From Siphonodentalium dalli (lineage: Eukaryota; Mollusca; Scaphopoda; Gadilida; Siphonodentaliidae), in contig CP136065.1 in the NCBI GenBank assembly GCA_032622095.1, positions 244,589,474-244,653,473 of the forward strand: 64,000 nucleotides of DNA, read 5' to 3'. Below the pieces are notes generated by a model, which worked only from the letters and a program-made list of their open reading frames with translations, searched no databases and was not told the DNA's origin. Shown here piece after piece: positions 34,889 through 46,300 of the stretch (position 1 is its first letter; each line of letters starts with the position of its first letter). The position numbers and the translations under genes were made by a program.

Positions 34889-35403
34889 GACGCTCTAATA
34901 GCTGCCAGCTGTTTCTGTTGTAATTTTTATTTTTTTAACAGTGAAGGCCTGTGCACTATATGTATACAATGGCTTGTATTGGCAGAATGAACACATAGAC
35001 ATGAATATGTTTGTGGGGAGGGTATGAATTGGATGTATTTGTCAAACATTGAGTTTAGCTGGTCCAAGCTGGAGAAAGCCATAATATATAAATCTGATAA
35101 CCCATAGTAAGCTAGTGATTAGCTGAATATTTGTTCTGGAAATGGAATCTGGTGGCACCTATTTCAGACTCTGTATAGCATACTGAGTCTAAAGCCTTAC
35201 ATAATTAACCATTTACTATCTTAATGGATCTTTTACCCGTAAGACAGGCCAGGTCCCACTTCTCCCCCTTCTGCAGTAAGTCCCTGCTGCGCTTCTATCC
35301 CCACGGTATGTCTTGCGGCATGCCTCGTCCCTGGTCTCTTCGGTAGAAACCCTGTTGATAAGCGATCTACATTGAGATGCCGTTAATTTGCTTAGCAAGT
35401 GTA

Positions 35404-35886
35404 CTAGCGCTCTCCAGTAAACCAGACAGCATTAGAGTTAATATGATTAAGTAGAAACGGTAATCCGGATTGAATAAAACCTTCATGTCGAAACACACTA
35501 CACAAGAATTCGATCAGTCGAAAATAAGCTTGACTAGTAATAGAGCAGTTGTGTGGAACCTCTCCCTGGCAATTTATCTCCTCCACTACCTCTTGGCACA
35601 TATAATCCTTCTGCCATGACCACAAGGTCATCAACCCTGAATTATATACAGGAGCCACCACAGACAAGGTCATATCCTCTATTGGCTCCCACAATTTCCA
35701 CGTGACGTGCACACCCAAAACATGGCTCTTAAACTTCTGCGTTGTTGTGGAACAGCCGTCAATTGGACACGGGTAAACACATTTGCCATCATTACGTCGA
35801 GTAGCTCGTCTGTTTCGGTTGTCCCGAGTAGATTTTTGAACCGGGTTCGACGACACATCAGTAGGTTTCGGGATGGGCGATTCCAC
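35404..35886 (-). pseudogene. Unidentified ORF with C2H2-like motif, probable retroelement piece
   Basis: A 160-codon minus-strand frame with CPIDGCSTTTQKFKSHVLGVH, which has the Cys-x4-Cys...His-x4-His spacing of a zinc finger. The ATG-less start and a stop directly upstream suggest a broken frame, with related coding-like text (GVLLCSGNDNGVIPSWGFKG) continuing upstream in another frame up to ~36000. Single zinc-finger proteins of this kind occur next to LTR- or DIRS-like elements in invertebrates, and the DNA just upstream (36.3-37.4 kb) is retroelement-like, so I infer a retroelement accessory ORF. A host gene fragment is the alternative. Confidence 0.35.
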
Positions 35887-36312
35887 TATGAAGTTGAGAT
35901 ATTGCCTGGACTACTCGCTCATACACACCCTTGAAACCCCACGAAGGAATAACCCCGTTATCATTTCCTGAGCACAGAAGCACACCATTCCGGGCCTCAT
36001 ACCTGACATGATAATAACCTGGTCACCCGGCTCAGTTTCAGAGAATTGAATATACTGACGTTTCATCCTTCTCAGTTCGGTGGTGCGAATCTTCTGCCAA
36101 GCTAATTATGATGTGCCGTGTAGAAACTTATCCAATTCCGTTGCCGACGAGAATCTTCTATTCTGAAGGTGTCCTTCACTTTGGTGGGACGGCACCTGGA
36201 GTTCAGTTTGAGCAGCGTTGGTCATTTTCTTAGTGAGGACATATGTTGCCGATGGAATAGGCCTAGCCTTTCACCAAGAAATACAGAGGGTATGGTTAAA
36301 TCGTGCACAATG

Positions 36313-36827
36313 TCAGTGAGAGGTTTCTACCCGTGATAGTGTGACTGATCTCGGTTTAGTTTTATTTCCAGTTTGATTAAATTCTTCTCGATTACGAGAT
36401 TTAGCCGATTTATCATTCATGTCCACCGACAACTTTACATGAATATTTGGCCATTGAGAGGGAATAATTCGGCATGGCACAGACAGATCCCCCAGTAACC
36501 AAGCATTCCAATACCACATTTGTGTCTGGACGAATTATTGAGGTTTACGTCCTCAATGATGATGAAGCGGTCGGTATGCACCGACCCAGAAAGACCTTCT
36601 GTCGTCTTATGTGGATGAACATTCACAGATTTTGACGTGTTATTCCTATATATCAGTTTTCCTCCCCGACTGACATGCCTGGTGCTGGTTTCCTGGAAAA
36701 TACCTCTTCCTACTGACCGTTTTTCCACACTGATGCTTTCCCTAGTTTTACCCCCAAACCAGCCCGGAATGGTCAGAACAGCTCGAGATAGAAACTCCAG
36801 GCTTATATGTGATCGAAAGAGTATCAT
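36313..36827 (-). pseudogene. Unidentified, frame-shifted retroelement-like ORFs
   Basis: Two overlapping minus-strand frames (36435-36827 and 36313-36519) represent one frame-shifted coding stretch. Visible text includes GGKLIYRNNTSKSVNVHP and VPCRIIPSQWPNIHVKLS, which reads like genuine decayed coding sequence. No domain can be named. It lies between the zinc-finger-like ORF and an LTR-like repeat on the same strand. Confidence 0.3.
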
Positions 36828-36854
36828 AACCAGATGTCTTTTCTACCACCGATA

Positions 36855-37013
36855 TTGCCGTATCTCCAATTACTCCGACAGGGCCAGAACAGCTCGAGAC
36901 AGGCATATAGGTGTGTGAGTGGTCAGAGAAGTGTTTTCAGATTTCGGTGTTCTGTTTGCAACCGGTATTGCCATATCTCCAACTAATCCGACAGGACCAG
37001 AAGAGCTCGAGAT
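36855..37013. repeat. Two tandem ~110-bp repeats (a third related site near 40886)
   Basis: tatctccaactaatccgaca plus ggaccagaagagctcgagat occurs at 36968-37013, in variant form at 36855-36902, and again at 40886-40925 next to the second LTR-like repeat. This ties the two LTR-like loci together. Confidence 0.7.
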
Positions 37014-37017
37014 AGCT

Positions 37018-37433
37018 CCCAGGTTCTTTTACACTAAGTCGGAACTCTCAGAATATGACATGATATTTATTATACAAGTATTTACAAGTTAACATCAGGC
37101 AGTCAGTCACGGAGAATAACACAATAACATTATCATCTCAGCTATACGTTCGAAGCAAGAGTCTCAATTTTCTAGTCTCGGCTGTAACAAGTATATATGA
37201 GAATCAACGCCCAACCAGCTGTAGCCATACTATTGGTTCACGTGTAGTGGACCAGCCAAGCAGGTTAAGATAATATATTCTTTATGGGACTACTAGCCCG
37301 TGATGAAATAGCATAGACTATTTCATCCTAGGTTAGTTTCCCAAGCACAAAGTATGGATATTTGAGCCAGGGCATTGACTTCCAAATTAACCTTACATAC
37401 GCCATGTAACATTCGAAAGTGTTACATAACTCT
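37018..37433 (-). repeat. LTR-like direct repeat, copy 1
   Basis: It shares ccaggttcNtttacactaag, gtcggaactctcagaa, tgacatgatatttattatac and ggcattgacttccaaatta, and ends cgaaagtgttaca, with 40583-40832 in the same orientation. This copy has an extra ~175-base middle segment (about 37130-37300). Read on the minus strand it starts TGTAACA, as LTRs begin with TG. It has lost the outermost ~10 bases at the other end. Confidence 0.65.
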
Positions 37434-37668
37434 TATCACCTTTTTCAAGATTTTTGTCCTAAGACAAAAAACTTGATGATTCCGTGATAGAGATCAAACT
37501 ATCCAATTTGGAATATGGATAGCTCTGTAAAGAACACACACGTTCCTAATACAGGAATGTCATACTCCGAAAGTTCGTTAATCGAGTGAAATCGTTGATA
37601 AGAGGGAATTGTTCCGAAACAGAGTAATGTCATAATCCTTGAATAAGCTTTGGTTCTGTTTCCTTTTG

Positions 37669-37886
37669 TCTTTCCGTATAGTTGGTACTGATCCAGCGGA
37701 GGGGTAATAAGGGTGAGATCCCCCTATTCCCGTGCATCCTGTATTTCCGTATAGTTGGTCCTGATCCAGCGGAGGGGTAATAAGGGTGATATCCCGACTA
37801 TTCCCATGCGTCCTGTCTTTCCGTGGAGTTGGTCCTGATCCAACGGAGGGGTAATAAGGGTGAGATCCCGCCTATTCCCGTGGGTC
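37669..37886. repeat. 72-bp tandem repeat, 3 copies
   Basis: tttccgtatagttggtcctg plus atccagcggaggggtaataa, ending in ctattcccgtg, recurs at exactly 72-base steps. Non-coding. Confidence 0.95.
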
Positions 37887-37906
37887 TTCGCTTTATCCTA
37901 AATAAA

Positions 37907-38140
37907 CGCCTTGTTTCGGTACGAAAGTTGGTTAAATTTCAACTTGACCTTGAATTCGGGCGTAAATTTTCGTAAAGGATCAATTTTGGTTAATATGTCT
38001 AGGGGATGACTCTCCATCATAGCTTTTTCGCCTTGTTTCGATACGAAAGTTGGATTAAATTTCAACTTGATCCTGAATTCGGGCGTAAATTGGTTAAGGA
38101 TCAATATAGTACTGTCCAGTGTATAGGACTCCATACGTTG
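37907..38140. repeat. 122-bp tandem duplication
   Basis: cgccttgtttcggtacgaaa, then gttggNttaaatttcaactt and gaattcgggcgtaaatt, occurs at 37907 and 38029. The minus ORF 37898-38134 is the read-through of two copies. Confidence 0.9.
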
Positions 38141-40582
38141 TGTAAGAACTGGAATTAATTAAGTCTGGTTAATGTCATCAGCGTGTAAAATCACGCTTAT
38201 ACGTGTAGAACATGTTTCATCCTTGAAATGATCATCTAACCGACTAAACATTTTAGTTGGGCTTAAAGGCCTATATATACCAGCATATACAAATGTTCTA
38301 TAACAGAAAACCTTACAATAATTGGCATCGACATGTCCAACCTCGTTGTTCGTTTCAAATCACTATCCCAATTAACCTGGAAAGCCAAATTACATATCTC
38401 TATATATATCAGCATTTACAAATGCTCTGTACCCTAAATTTTCTTCAACGGAATTAAATGTACAACTCTGAGACAATTTGCTTGGCTTATTTATTTTTTA
38501 ATGCTCGATGTGACACAGAACTGATGGTGTAATATTGATAACCAGGTTCAAGCATTCACGTCCATTTTAACACCACTATTGAGACAGACTCCACAACACC
38601 AATTTATCGAAACGGTCACTGGTGGCAATGAATTGTTTTTTTTTGGTCATACATGCACACAGCGTTAAGTTGCTTACATTCTCGATGACGACTTAATTAA
38701 TTTAGCACGCATGAATAATCTACAAAAGCCAACTCCAGGTGTATCGGCCCTTCCTGTGCAATAGATATGTATTGTCCCTTTTGGAGAGATTGGCCAGATT
38801 TTAATAGTGGATACCCTGGGGCAATGTTTGATTTATATCAAAATATTCACCGGACAGCTGTGGTGTGTTTTGGCTAAACGAGTGTGTCAATGCATGTATT
38901 CAGTAATTGCTTCTCATTGTCATCTGAGTTTCGATGGGGTATGCGGCCTGTGATCTCGTGAATTTTCTATCTGGACGCAATGTTTCGTCTATGCTTATGT
39001 TCTGGAATATTACACTGTCGTTAATGGCTAAGGTTATCAAAGTATATTTATCCAATAATATCATCAATGAAATTAACATGATTAATTTTGGATCCATTTA
39101 ATTTCTTCTATGGAACGTTTCTTAAGGTAAGTTCATTTTTTCTTCTTCTATTCTATTCTGGGTATTCTGTGTCGTCAACATACAGTTTAGACATACTGGT
39201 GGTATGTCAGCCTGGTTATCACTGACAGACACTCTTAGAATCCCGTAACAGATTTAATTATGGCACAATCAATTTTCTATCCATTCTTTTCTTGTGTGGT
39301 CAAACCATGATTGATTATTCAGTTACATGCCTTACATTCTGACTTGTCAACTGTGATCAACTTTGGTTTGTTCGAAACCTGAAGACATTAAAACCCTTCT
39401 GATTACTTGTATAATGCATACCTACAATGACGATACCTGTAAATCGATCTATATATTTTGTTTAATCTAAATTTTAACCTAATTCAGGCATGTCATAATA
39501 AAAAATACCACTAACCATCCGTGTCGATATTCTTGCAAAACATTTGAACCATTTTGCTAATCTCAACATTCCTAAACATTGGTTTCGAATATTTCAAACT
39601 TCAAGTGTCTACATCTGGACTATAATTTATTTATTTTTAAGTTTCTCGAATCACTTCAACTAATTTCTTTCTAAAACATATATTTATCTGGGCGCAACTA
39701 GTCTCTTCACAAACTGTCATAAATAATTAATGTTTTCCAATAGATCATCCGAGCACAGTAAAACTAAACTTAATTCACCAACAGAACAATTTAAAAACAA
39801 TTCCAGTCATAATTCATTCAAAACCAGAACTCACTAAAATCATACTGATTAACTTGAAAACATCCTAAAATCAGCAGTAAATTTTACATACCGATATAAC
39901 CTGCATAATGGTGAAAGAATTTAGTACATGCTCAACCAGAATTTCCAAGAACATTTTTGTTCAGTGATTTACATTATTCACAAATAATTTATTTAAACTT
40001 CAAACAGGTTTACCAAAAGTGTGTTAATACTATATGTAAATGCCGTCCACTTGCTCAGAACAACTACAAAGACAACAAAAGATCTATTTCAAAACAAAAA
40101 CTTATGTGTCCTAACCAAAACTACATTTGTTTTTTGGCAACTTCCTACAATATATACCATAATAGGTTTCAATAAGCACTGTCTAAATTACCTAACCATA
40201 ACTTGTGCCAAATTTCTTTATCTGGAAATTTTCAACTGACAAAACAAGCAGACAGACAAACTAACTGTGTATTCACTACATTTGTATATATATATGCATC
40301 ATTTAATAATTCATTGGGATATCTTCACTTGTAGATTGTAGCATCAATCATATCCAATTTATAGGATACCATATAGCGATGCACACACATTTTATTCCAG
40401 TGATTATTTCATATAGCTCATAATATTTTTCAAATTGACAATATTTAAACCAACGATAAATCGACCTATGAATGGTTGGCTAAATCACCTTTTTTTCTTC
40501 CTTCCTTCTCCGTGACCACCTGCGCGTCCATGTTCCATAATTCCAAGAAGCATCCTGTTTAATCGGCACCACCGCGGAGATG
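38141..40582. other. Gene-free interval between the two LTR-like repeats
   Basis: AT-rich, without ORFs above ~75 codons. A small duplication (cctatatataYcagcat...tacaaatg) is at 38266-38300 and 38398-38425. If the flanking LTR-like repeats belong together, this plus the tandem repeats at 37.7-38.1 kb would be the interior of a non-coding, non-autonomous LTR element of ~3.8 kb. Confidence 0.45.
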
Positions 40583-40832
40583 TTACAATCCCCAGGTTCA
40601 TTTACACTAAGTCGGAACTCTCAGAACATGACATGATATTTATTATACAAGTATTTACAAGTTAACACCAGGCAGGCAGTCACGGAGAATAACAGAATAA
40701 CAAAATAGCATAGACTATTTCATCCTCGGTTAGTTTCCAATGCGTAAAGTATGGATATTTGAGGCAGGGCATTGACTTCCAAATTAACCTTACTTACGCC
40801 GTGTTACATTCGAAAGTGTTACAATAGGGCGA
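40583..40832 (-). repeat. LTR-like direct repeat, copy 2
   Basis: It starts tgttacaatcc and ends gtgttaca on the plus strand (TGTAACA...TGTAACA on the minus), i.e. with inverted TG/CA ends as expected of an LTR. It lacks the ~175-base middle segment of copy 1 (junction near 40700). The copies could be two LTRs of one element or two solo LTRs. A target-site duplication was looked for and not convincingly found. Confidence 0.65.
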
Positions 40833-41686
40833 ATAGGCCATACAGGTATTGGTGTAATTGCAAGAGTGAGTTGAGATTCAGGCGCCCTATCTCCAACTAA
40901 TCCGGGAGAGCCAAACAGCTTGAGACATGACCCCCGGATCCCAGAATGGATGTTGTAACTGTAGCACCATGTTCTGGTGACTCAGTTTGATCATACCGGA
41001 TGGCTACCATTTTCCCAGTGGTGTTGAATCTGTGCTTTTTGACAGGAAGTGTTGATCTTATATTACCACTTTTATTCGTGGAAGATTTTTTGTTCAGGAT
41101 TTGCAGTACTCTCCCAAATGTTGTTCTATGAAAGCCTTGTCCATGTGGTAATTGGCATGGCCATACGCTTCTTTAGCCACATAGTCTAGGCAAATATGGA
41201 CATAGGTGTCGCATGGAGAGGGAATTTATGTGACCTACATTTTTGGTTAGCACGAACACTTAACTTTCGGAATCCGTATGTTGGCTTTGTCAGATAGGGG
41301 GACTTTTTTCGCACCGCGTGGTTTTATTAAGGCACCTGTTGATCAAATCGGTCATTTTTTAAATAAAGCCGACATATTTGACAGATTATATTCACACCTT
41401 TTGAGAAGAGATATTCGTCCGATTTTTATACACGTGAATGGGGCGATAACCAGAGTAAGATAATACATGTAACAATTGAATCTCGGAATGAAAGTCATGG
41501 CGTCATGTGACGTCAAGTAATTTTTAGGGTGAGAAGAATATGATGATTCACGCAAAGCGTTGTATTTCGTTCTTATAAAATCAGAAGTAAGATGGTTATA
41601 CCCAATTGTTGTATACGATGGGAAACTACTGCCAATTAGCTACGTTCTAATATATCACTTACCGCTGTTGGTCGGATTATTTTTTA
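40833..41686. other. Spacer between LTR-like repeat and integrase fragment
   Basis: Contains the third tatctccaactaatccg copy (40886-40925). No convincing ORF; the 61-codon plus-strand ORF at 41278 is not recognised. Confidence 0.45.
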
Positions 41687-42617
41687 TCACTTCTTGAAGT
41701 GGTGTTTAGGTATACGTATGTTAAAGTTACCTTTCATCACCTTTTGAGCAGATTGTAAATTCTCTCTCGCTACCTCATGTGTGCTTAGAATGGCCTCCTC
41801 CAGATCCAACACAAACTGTGGAATATTCTCGTGGGCTGGCGTACCATTTGAGGGAACAATGAGATATGCTGGTTTATTCACCTCGCGTCCCAACATTGAA
41901 GTATTTGCCGTGAAACCTGTTCGCATATTCACAGCAGATCTTAGTGCCCCAGCTAATTAGGGTAAAAACACATTCCACGATTTTTGTTTCGTTGCTGTGA
42001 AGAAACGCAAGGCGTCCATGAGGGGCCGGTTATACCTCTCAACTTGCCCGTTTCCGGATGGCCGATATGGTGTACAACGAGACTTGTGAATATTAAGATC
42101 TTTAAATGAAGCCGCAAAATGGTTACTTTCTAAATTTCTGCCTTGGTCGGTGAACAGGAAACCAAACCTTGAGAACAATTAATTAACTGCTGCTAAGGCA
42201 GTATCTTCTGCAGTTTGGGATGGCATGGAGATACACTCTACTCATTTAGAAAACTGGTCCACCATCATGAGAATGTACTACCCGTGTCTGTTTTAGGCAG
42301 AGGACCCAAAAATTCACGGCGGACCCTTTCCATGGGGTATCCCACCTGATAAAATTGTAAGGGAGCTTTAGTGTGTCTATTCAATTTCTTATTCAATTGC
42401 ATGCCTCACATACTGCCACACAACCAGCCACATCTGTAGTCAGACCACACCAGTAAGAAGATTTCTGAACCCTTTGCTTTGTCTGTGCAATACCCTGGTG
42501 ACTGTACATGGGAATATCACGGCACAACATGAGGACCTCCCTTTTCAATTTCCCAGGAACCACCACCACTTCTAGCCCAGATTTCCTCACCTTATATAAC
42601 AAGTTATCTTTGAGCAT
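41687..42617 (-). pseudogene. Ty3/gypsy-type pol fragment: integrase
   Basis: Three minus-strand pieces in element order. 42393-42617 has the zinc-binding part (MYSHQG...VAVCEACN, an HHCC-type end). 41957-42178 has the catalytic core with LFTDQGRN (an Asp of the DDE triad), TPYRPSGNGQVERYNR (the Glu) and the MDALRFF helix. 41687-41932 has the MLGREVNKPAYL and VARENLQ stretch that follows the core. Integrase inserts element cDNA into the host chromosome. The pieces lie in different frames with stops between (around 42180-42390 and at 41950), and the C-terminal tail ends at a stop after HHFKK. RT, RNase H and protease are absent, so this is a dead relic. An LTR-like repeat lies downstream at 40583-40832, but membership of the same element is unproven. 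Confidence 0.85.
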
Positions 42618-42669
42618 ACAAGTTTCCTTATTTAGCCAAAAATAATTATAAGCAGGGCCAGCCGGAACC

Positions 42670-43142
42670 CCGGAATAGCCAATTCAATACATCAACCACA
42701 ACTTTAAGCGATTGCAGGACACGCTGGGGTAATATCTACCATTTTCCAATTTTTGGCGGCCATTTTTTCATCCATTTTGAGCCAAAATAAAACTTTTCGT
42801 TTTGATTTGGAATATTCATAGGCAATGACGTGCCTCACTTAGATTACAAAGATCTGTTAATTTCTTGGTGAAATATGACTAGAATCCCAATTGTGATTTT
42901 GTTTGTGGAAATTTGTACCGTGTTCTGTAAAATTGAATTTTTGAGAGATCAGAAGGGGCTATGATCCCAATAATTGTACGTTTCATTGCTACGGTGATCG
43001 GTTAATATAAAATATACAAAATAAAGTCACATTTCTCAACCAGTTCTAAACAGCATAAACTTATCTAGAAGATAATAGCGAAAAAACGTCATATTTTCAA
43101 ATTCCGGCGGCCATTTTGGCTGGGGAGTTTCAATTGTTACCT
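42670..43142 (-). repeat. Dispersed repeat, copy 2 (inverted relative to 53-518)
   Basis: The reverse complement follows 53-518 block by block, including the two aaaatggcNgccaaaa sites, tctagtcatatttcacc, taagtgaggcaN and ggaaaatggtagatatt. At its low end the ggaatagccaattcaataca phrase also resembles the outer arm of the 486-1881 fold-back element. Non-coding. Confidence 0.75.
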
Positions 43143-43299
43143 ATACAAGTGGCATTATGACTTAGTTTCACGAAAATATATACATTTGTATACACTATAC
43201 AAGATTTTCCTATGTTGCTATTATGCCGGGTAGTTCTATATGCCTTGCATATTATCATATTACATTTTAGGGCTTACATGTACAGTGAGACCCTGTTAA

Positions 43300-43371
43300 A
43301 TCGTATCGCAGTGTTTACAGCGAATATGAGTCTGACATGCTAACCACTGGACCACGGAGCTCCACCTTTGG
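43300..43371 (-). repeat. tRNA-like SINE head fragment
   Basis: The minus strand reads ggagctccgtggtccagtgg followed by ttagcatgtcagactcatat, matching the acceptor/D-arm and A-box of a tRNA (tggtccagtgg). It then diverges with no B box at the right distance. This is the usual appearance of a decayed tRNA-derived SINE and not a functional tRNA. Confidence 0.5.
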
Positions 43372-46300
43372 CTACATAACAGCATAGAACTTCGCGAAAT
43401 ACTAAAGACTACAAAATAAACACAATTATGAGCAAACCGTCGCTTGGAGACAATACAGGTGCGTGATAGGACACATGGTGTGTGATACATATATGACCAG
43501 CCAAATATATGAATGGGTTGAATGTATTACTGTATTAAGTCTATTTAGCTAGTTGAGTTGTCCTACATGTAGACCGGTATTTTGCTCCCACAGCCATCAC
43601 AGTTATGGATTTCTTCGAAATACTACAATGCATATGGAGTGTTTTTATTATAATTTTGACCTTCAAATCAACAAATTCAACTGGATAACACTTTTAGGAA
43701 CCACGGGGCTCTGCTCTCTGCTCTCTACAGACATACAATGTACATTTGAACAAGGCTCGATTTAACGGGATTCGAATCCCAACAATTTCCAAATTTATGC
43801 TAACCAACTTACAATGACAAAACATGAATTGGTAGGGGATGCTATACAACATATACCCAGTGCTGCATAATGTTCTACAAATTAAAAATAATAGGTCTAC
43901 ATCTGCATCTGAATGTAAATTTTTCCATCAACTTCTGGATGACCACTTGTCTAATTAGGGAATATATTCTGCAGCTGACTTTAAAACAAATGCGCTGATA
44001 TGTTCAGTTATAATCAGATAACAAAATGTTCAAAAATAAATGTATCTGGTCGGTGTGATATACTTTAAATATGGCTGTCAAAGTCTCAATCCTACCACAT
44101 ACAGTATATTTAATGTTGTACCATCGCAGCTCCCGTCATGAAAGGGTTAAGTGTGTAGTATTATGACTGCTGTATGTATATTCCTCATTATTTTTAAACA
44201 GATCGGAACCAGTTAGAAATTACGAACCTAATGTAATAGCCCAGAGATGGTGAGGGTTGGAATGTCTCGAACTGAATTTAATTCCAGTCTAATAGTTTGA
44301 CTCAAAGTAGAACAATATACATATATAGTTGATTCTTGATCTGAAAACAAAATATTTTACCCTATACATTGATTCGAAAGTAGCCCGGCGGTCCAGTCGA
44401 AACAATGCTCAGTGCACAATACCAGCATAGGCCATATAGCGCTGACGAAGGTGGTCCTAACACCGATGGGCGTTGATTCGCCGATCCCAGCTCGCGACCA
44501 AGTAGTTTTGCGAGACCAGATCCAGACTTGGAACACCGATATTATTAGGGCGGTCTAAACCAGAGACCAGAAATCTGCCGACTAAGTTGATGCATTGCAT
44601 ATAAGAGTATGATATGTCTGTCCGTCTGCTGTCCGTATTTTTCTCCCAGCCTCTGATCCGATTTCAACCAATTTGTGGTACCCTTGCGATGGTTATAACA
44701 GCGTCAGTTTTTTTTTAAATTTTATAAACACAATTAAATAGAAAAATACAATACGATTTCAGAAACAGATGTACGCGCTTTACATATGTGATTTCAGTGT
44801 GGCCCACGCCATCCAACATAATAACGGGTATAAGTCCATTATGGTATTTTATCAGAACCAAATAAGTCCAATATCAACCAATGTCAATATTTTGTTCAAT
44901 AATGAACCTATTTGTCAGATGATTTATTGAAGTAGCATACTAATATGAGCAAGCCACTCCGACGTTGAATGGAGGTTCCCAAAGGGAGCCTATATCCAGG
45001 GACGTTCTAACTGAGGGTGTGGGTGAGACCATACAATTTCCATATATATAGGATTTGGTCTAATACAATTTCCAACTATATAGGATTTGGTTTTGAGTAA
45101 TGCAAAATTCCAAAATTGGCTTAATGGATTAATAATGTGGGTTTCTACTTTGGACTGTGTAAATAAAGACGTTAGAAACAAGAATGACAAAGCATTGATC
45201 CATATGTTAGTATTGAGTACATGCAGTACGTGTGTACATTATACATGGTATTAATAGCATATGGCTGAGGAACGAATACGAGTTACATGTATTCAAATTC
45301 CAATGAGTCACAAGTTATAATTCAAACAAAGGTAACTATTATGCGTGCTGTATTATTTTTATATCGTTAAAGCTATCCTCAGAAAGTTATGGAGGTTTGA
45401 CATTACAACAAGTTAACAATATATTGATTGAAATGCAGCACACGATTTGAGCAACTCAAATGTATAACATAGAATCTGTTTCGGAATTCGGAGTCGGAAA
45501 AAACAATTTGTACAATTCAGTAATTGGAATATCGGAGTCGGAAAATCGCGAACTCTGATTGAAACGCTTCGATCATTCGATTTACTTGTTACTTTTAATT
45601 TCCATTTATTGGAATTTGAGTCATGAAATTTCCAATTATTGAACATTATGGTCCTCATTGGGGGTGAGATCCTGTCGGTAGGTGCCTGTCTGTATCAGCC
45701 AGTAAGATAGTAATCCGACTATTTCCTAGTGTGGTGTGCTAGCAATTGCTCTCGAATTCGTTTAGTAATCAGATAATGCTGCCTATACTAAATAAGACAG
45801 TCTCACTGGAATACACCATCCCTGGGTTTTACCAAAATTGGTAAACATTTTAAAATGTCGTTCAAGAGCCTCAAGTGTTGATTAATATACAGACAGATCT
45901 GCCAATTAAAAAAATAAATTGTAAATATATCCATAGAATATAGTAAGTCAATTTCCACACTTTTATTAAATACACGGTTGATATGCAAATACGAGAATTG
46001 CCTATGCAAGGAGAAAGCTAAGAACACGTATGTGATGCAAATGTATCAATAGCTTCAAGTTGAAATGTTTAACAGCATTGCGTTCTATTTGGCATTATAA
46101 GTGTGGCCACACGTCTTCTCAGTAAGCCACTCAATAATGTAGAAAGTGTTTTCGAAACGTCAGTGTTTTATCGATTTAACACCCGTGAAGGTATTTAATA
46201 AAGTCCACAATAGGGGTACCTACTGACCGGAATTTCATGCGGTTGAACTGTGTTAATAGTTTGATTCCATCGATTATTTTTGATGGTTCATCCTTATAAA

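Noticed and set aside
37018-42617. Joining the LTR-like repeats and the integrase fragment into one Ty3/gypsy provirus
   Set aside because: The integrase lies outside the repeat pair, no RT, RNase H or gag is recognisable and no polypurine tract is obvious next to 40832; common membership is unproven.
43769-43784. gggattcgaatccc as part of a tRNA gene
   Set aside because: It resembles a B box but no A box, anticodon arm or acceptor stem fits at the right distance; the nearby A-box-like sequence is on the other strand and about 400 bases away.
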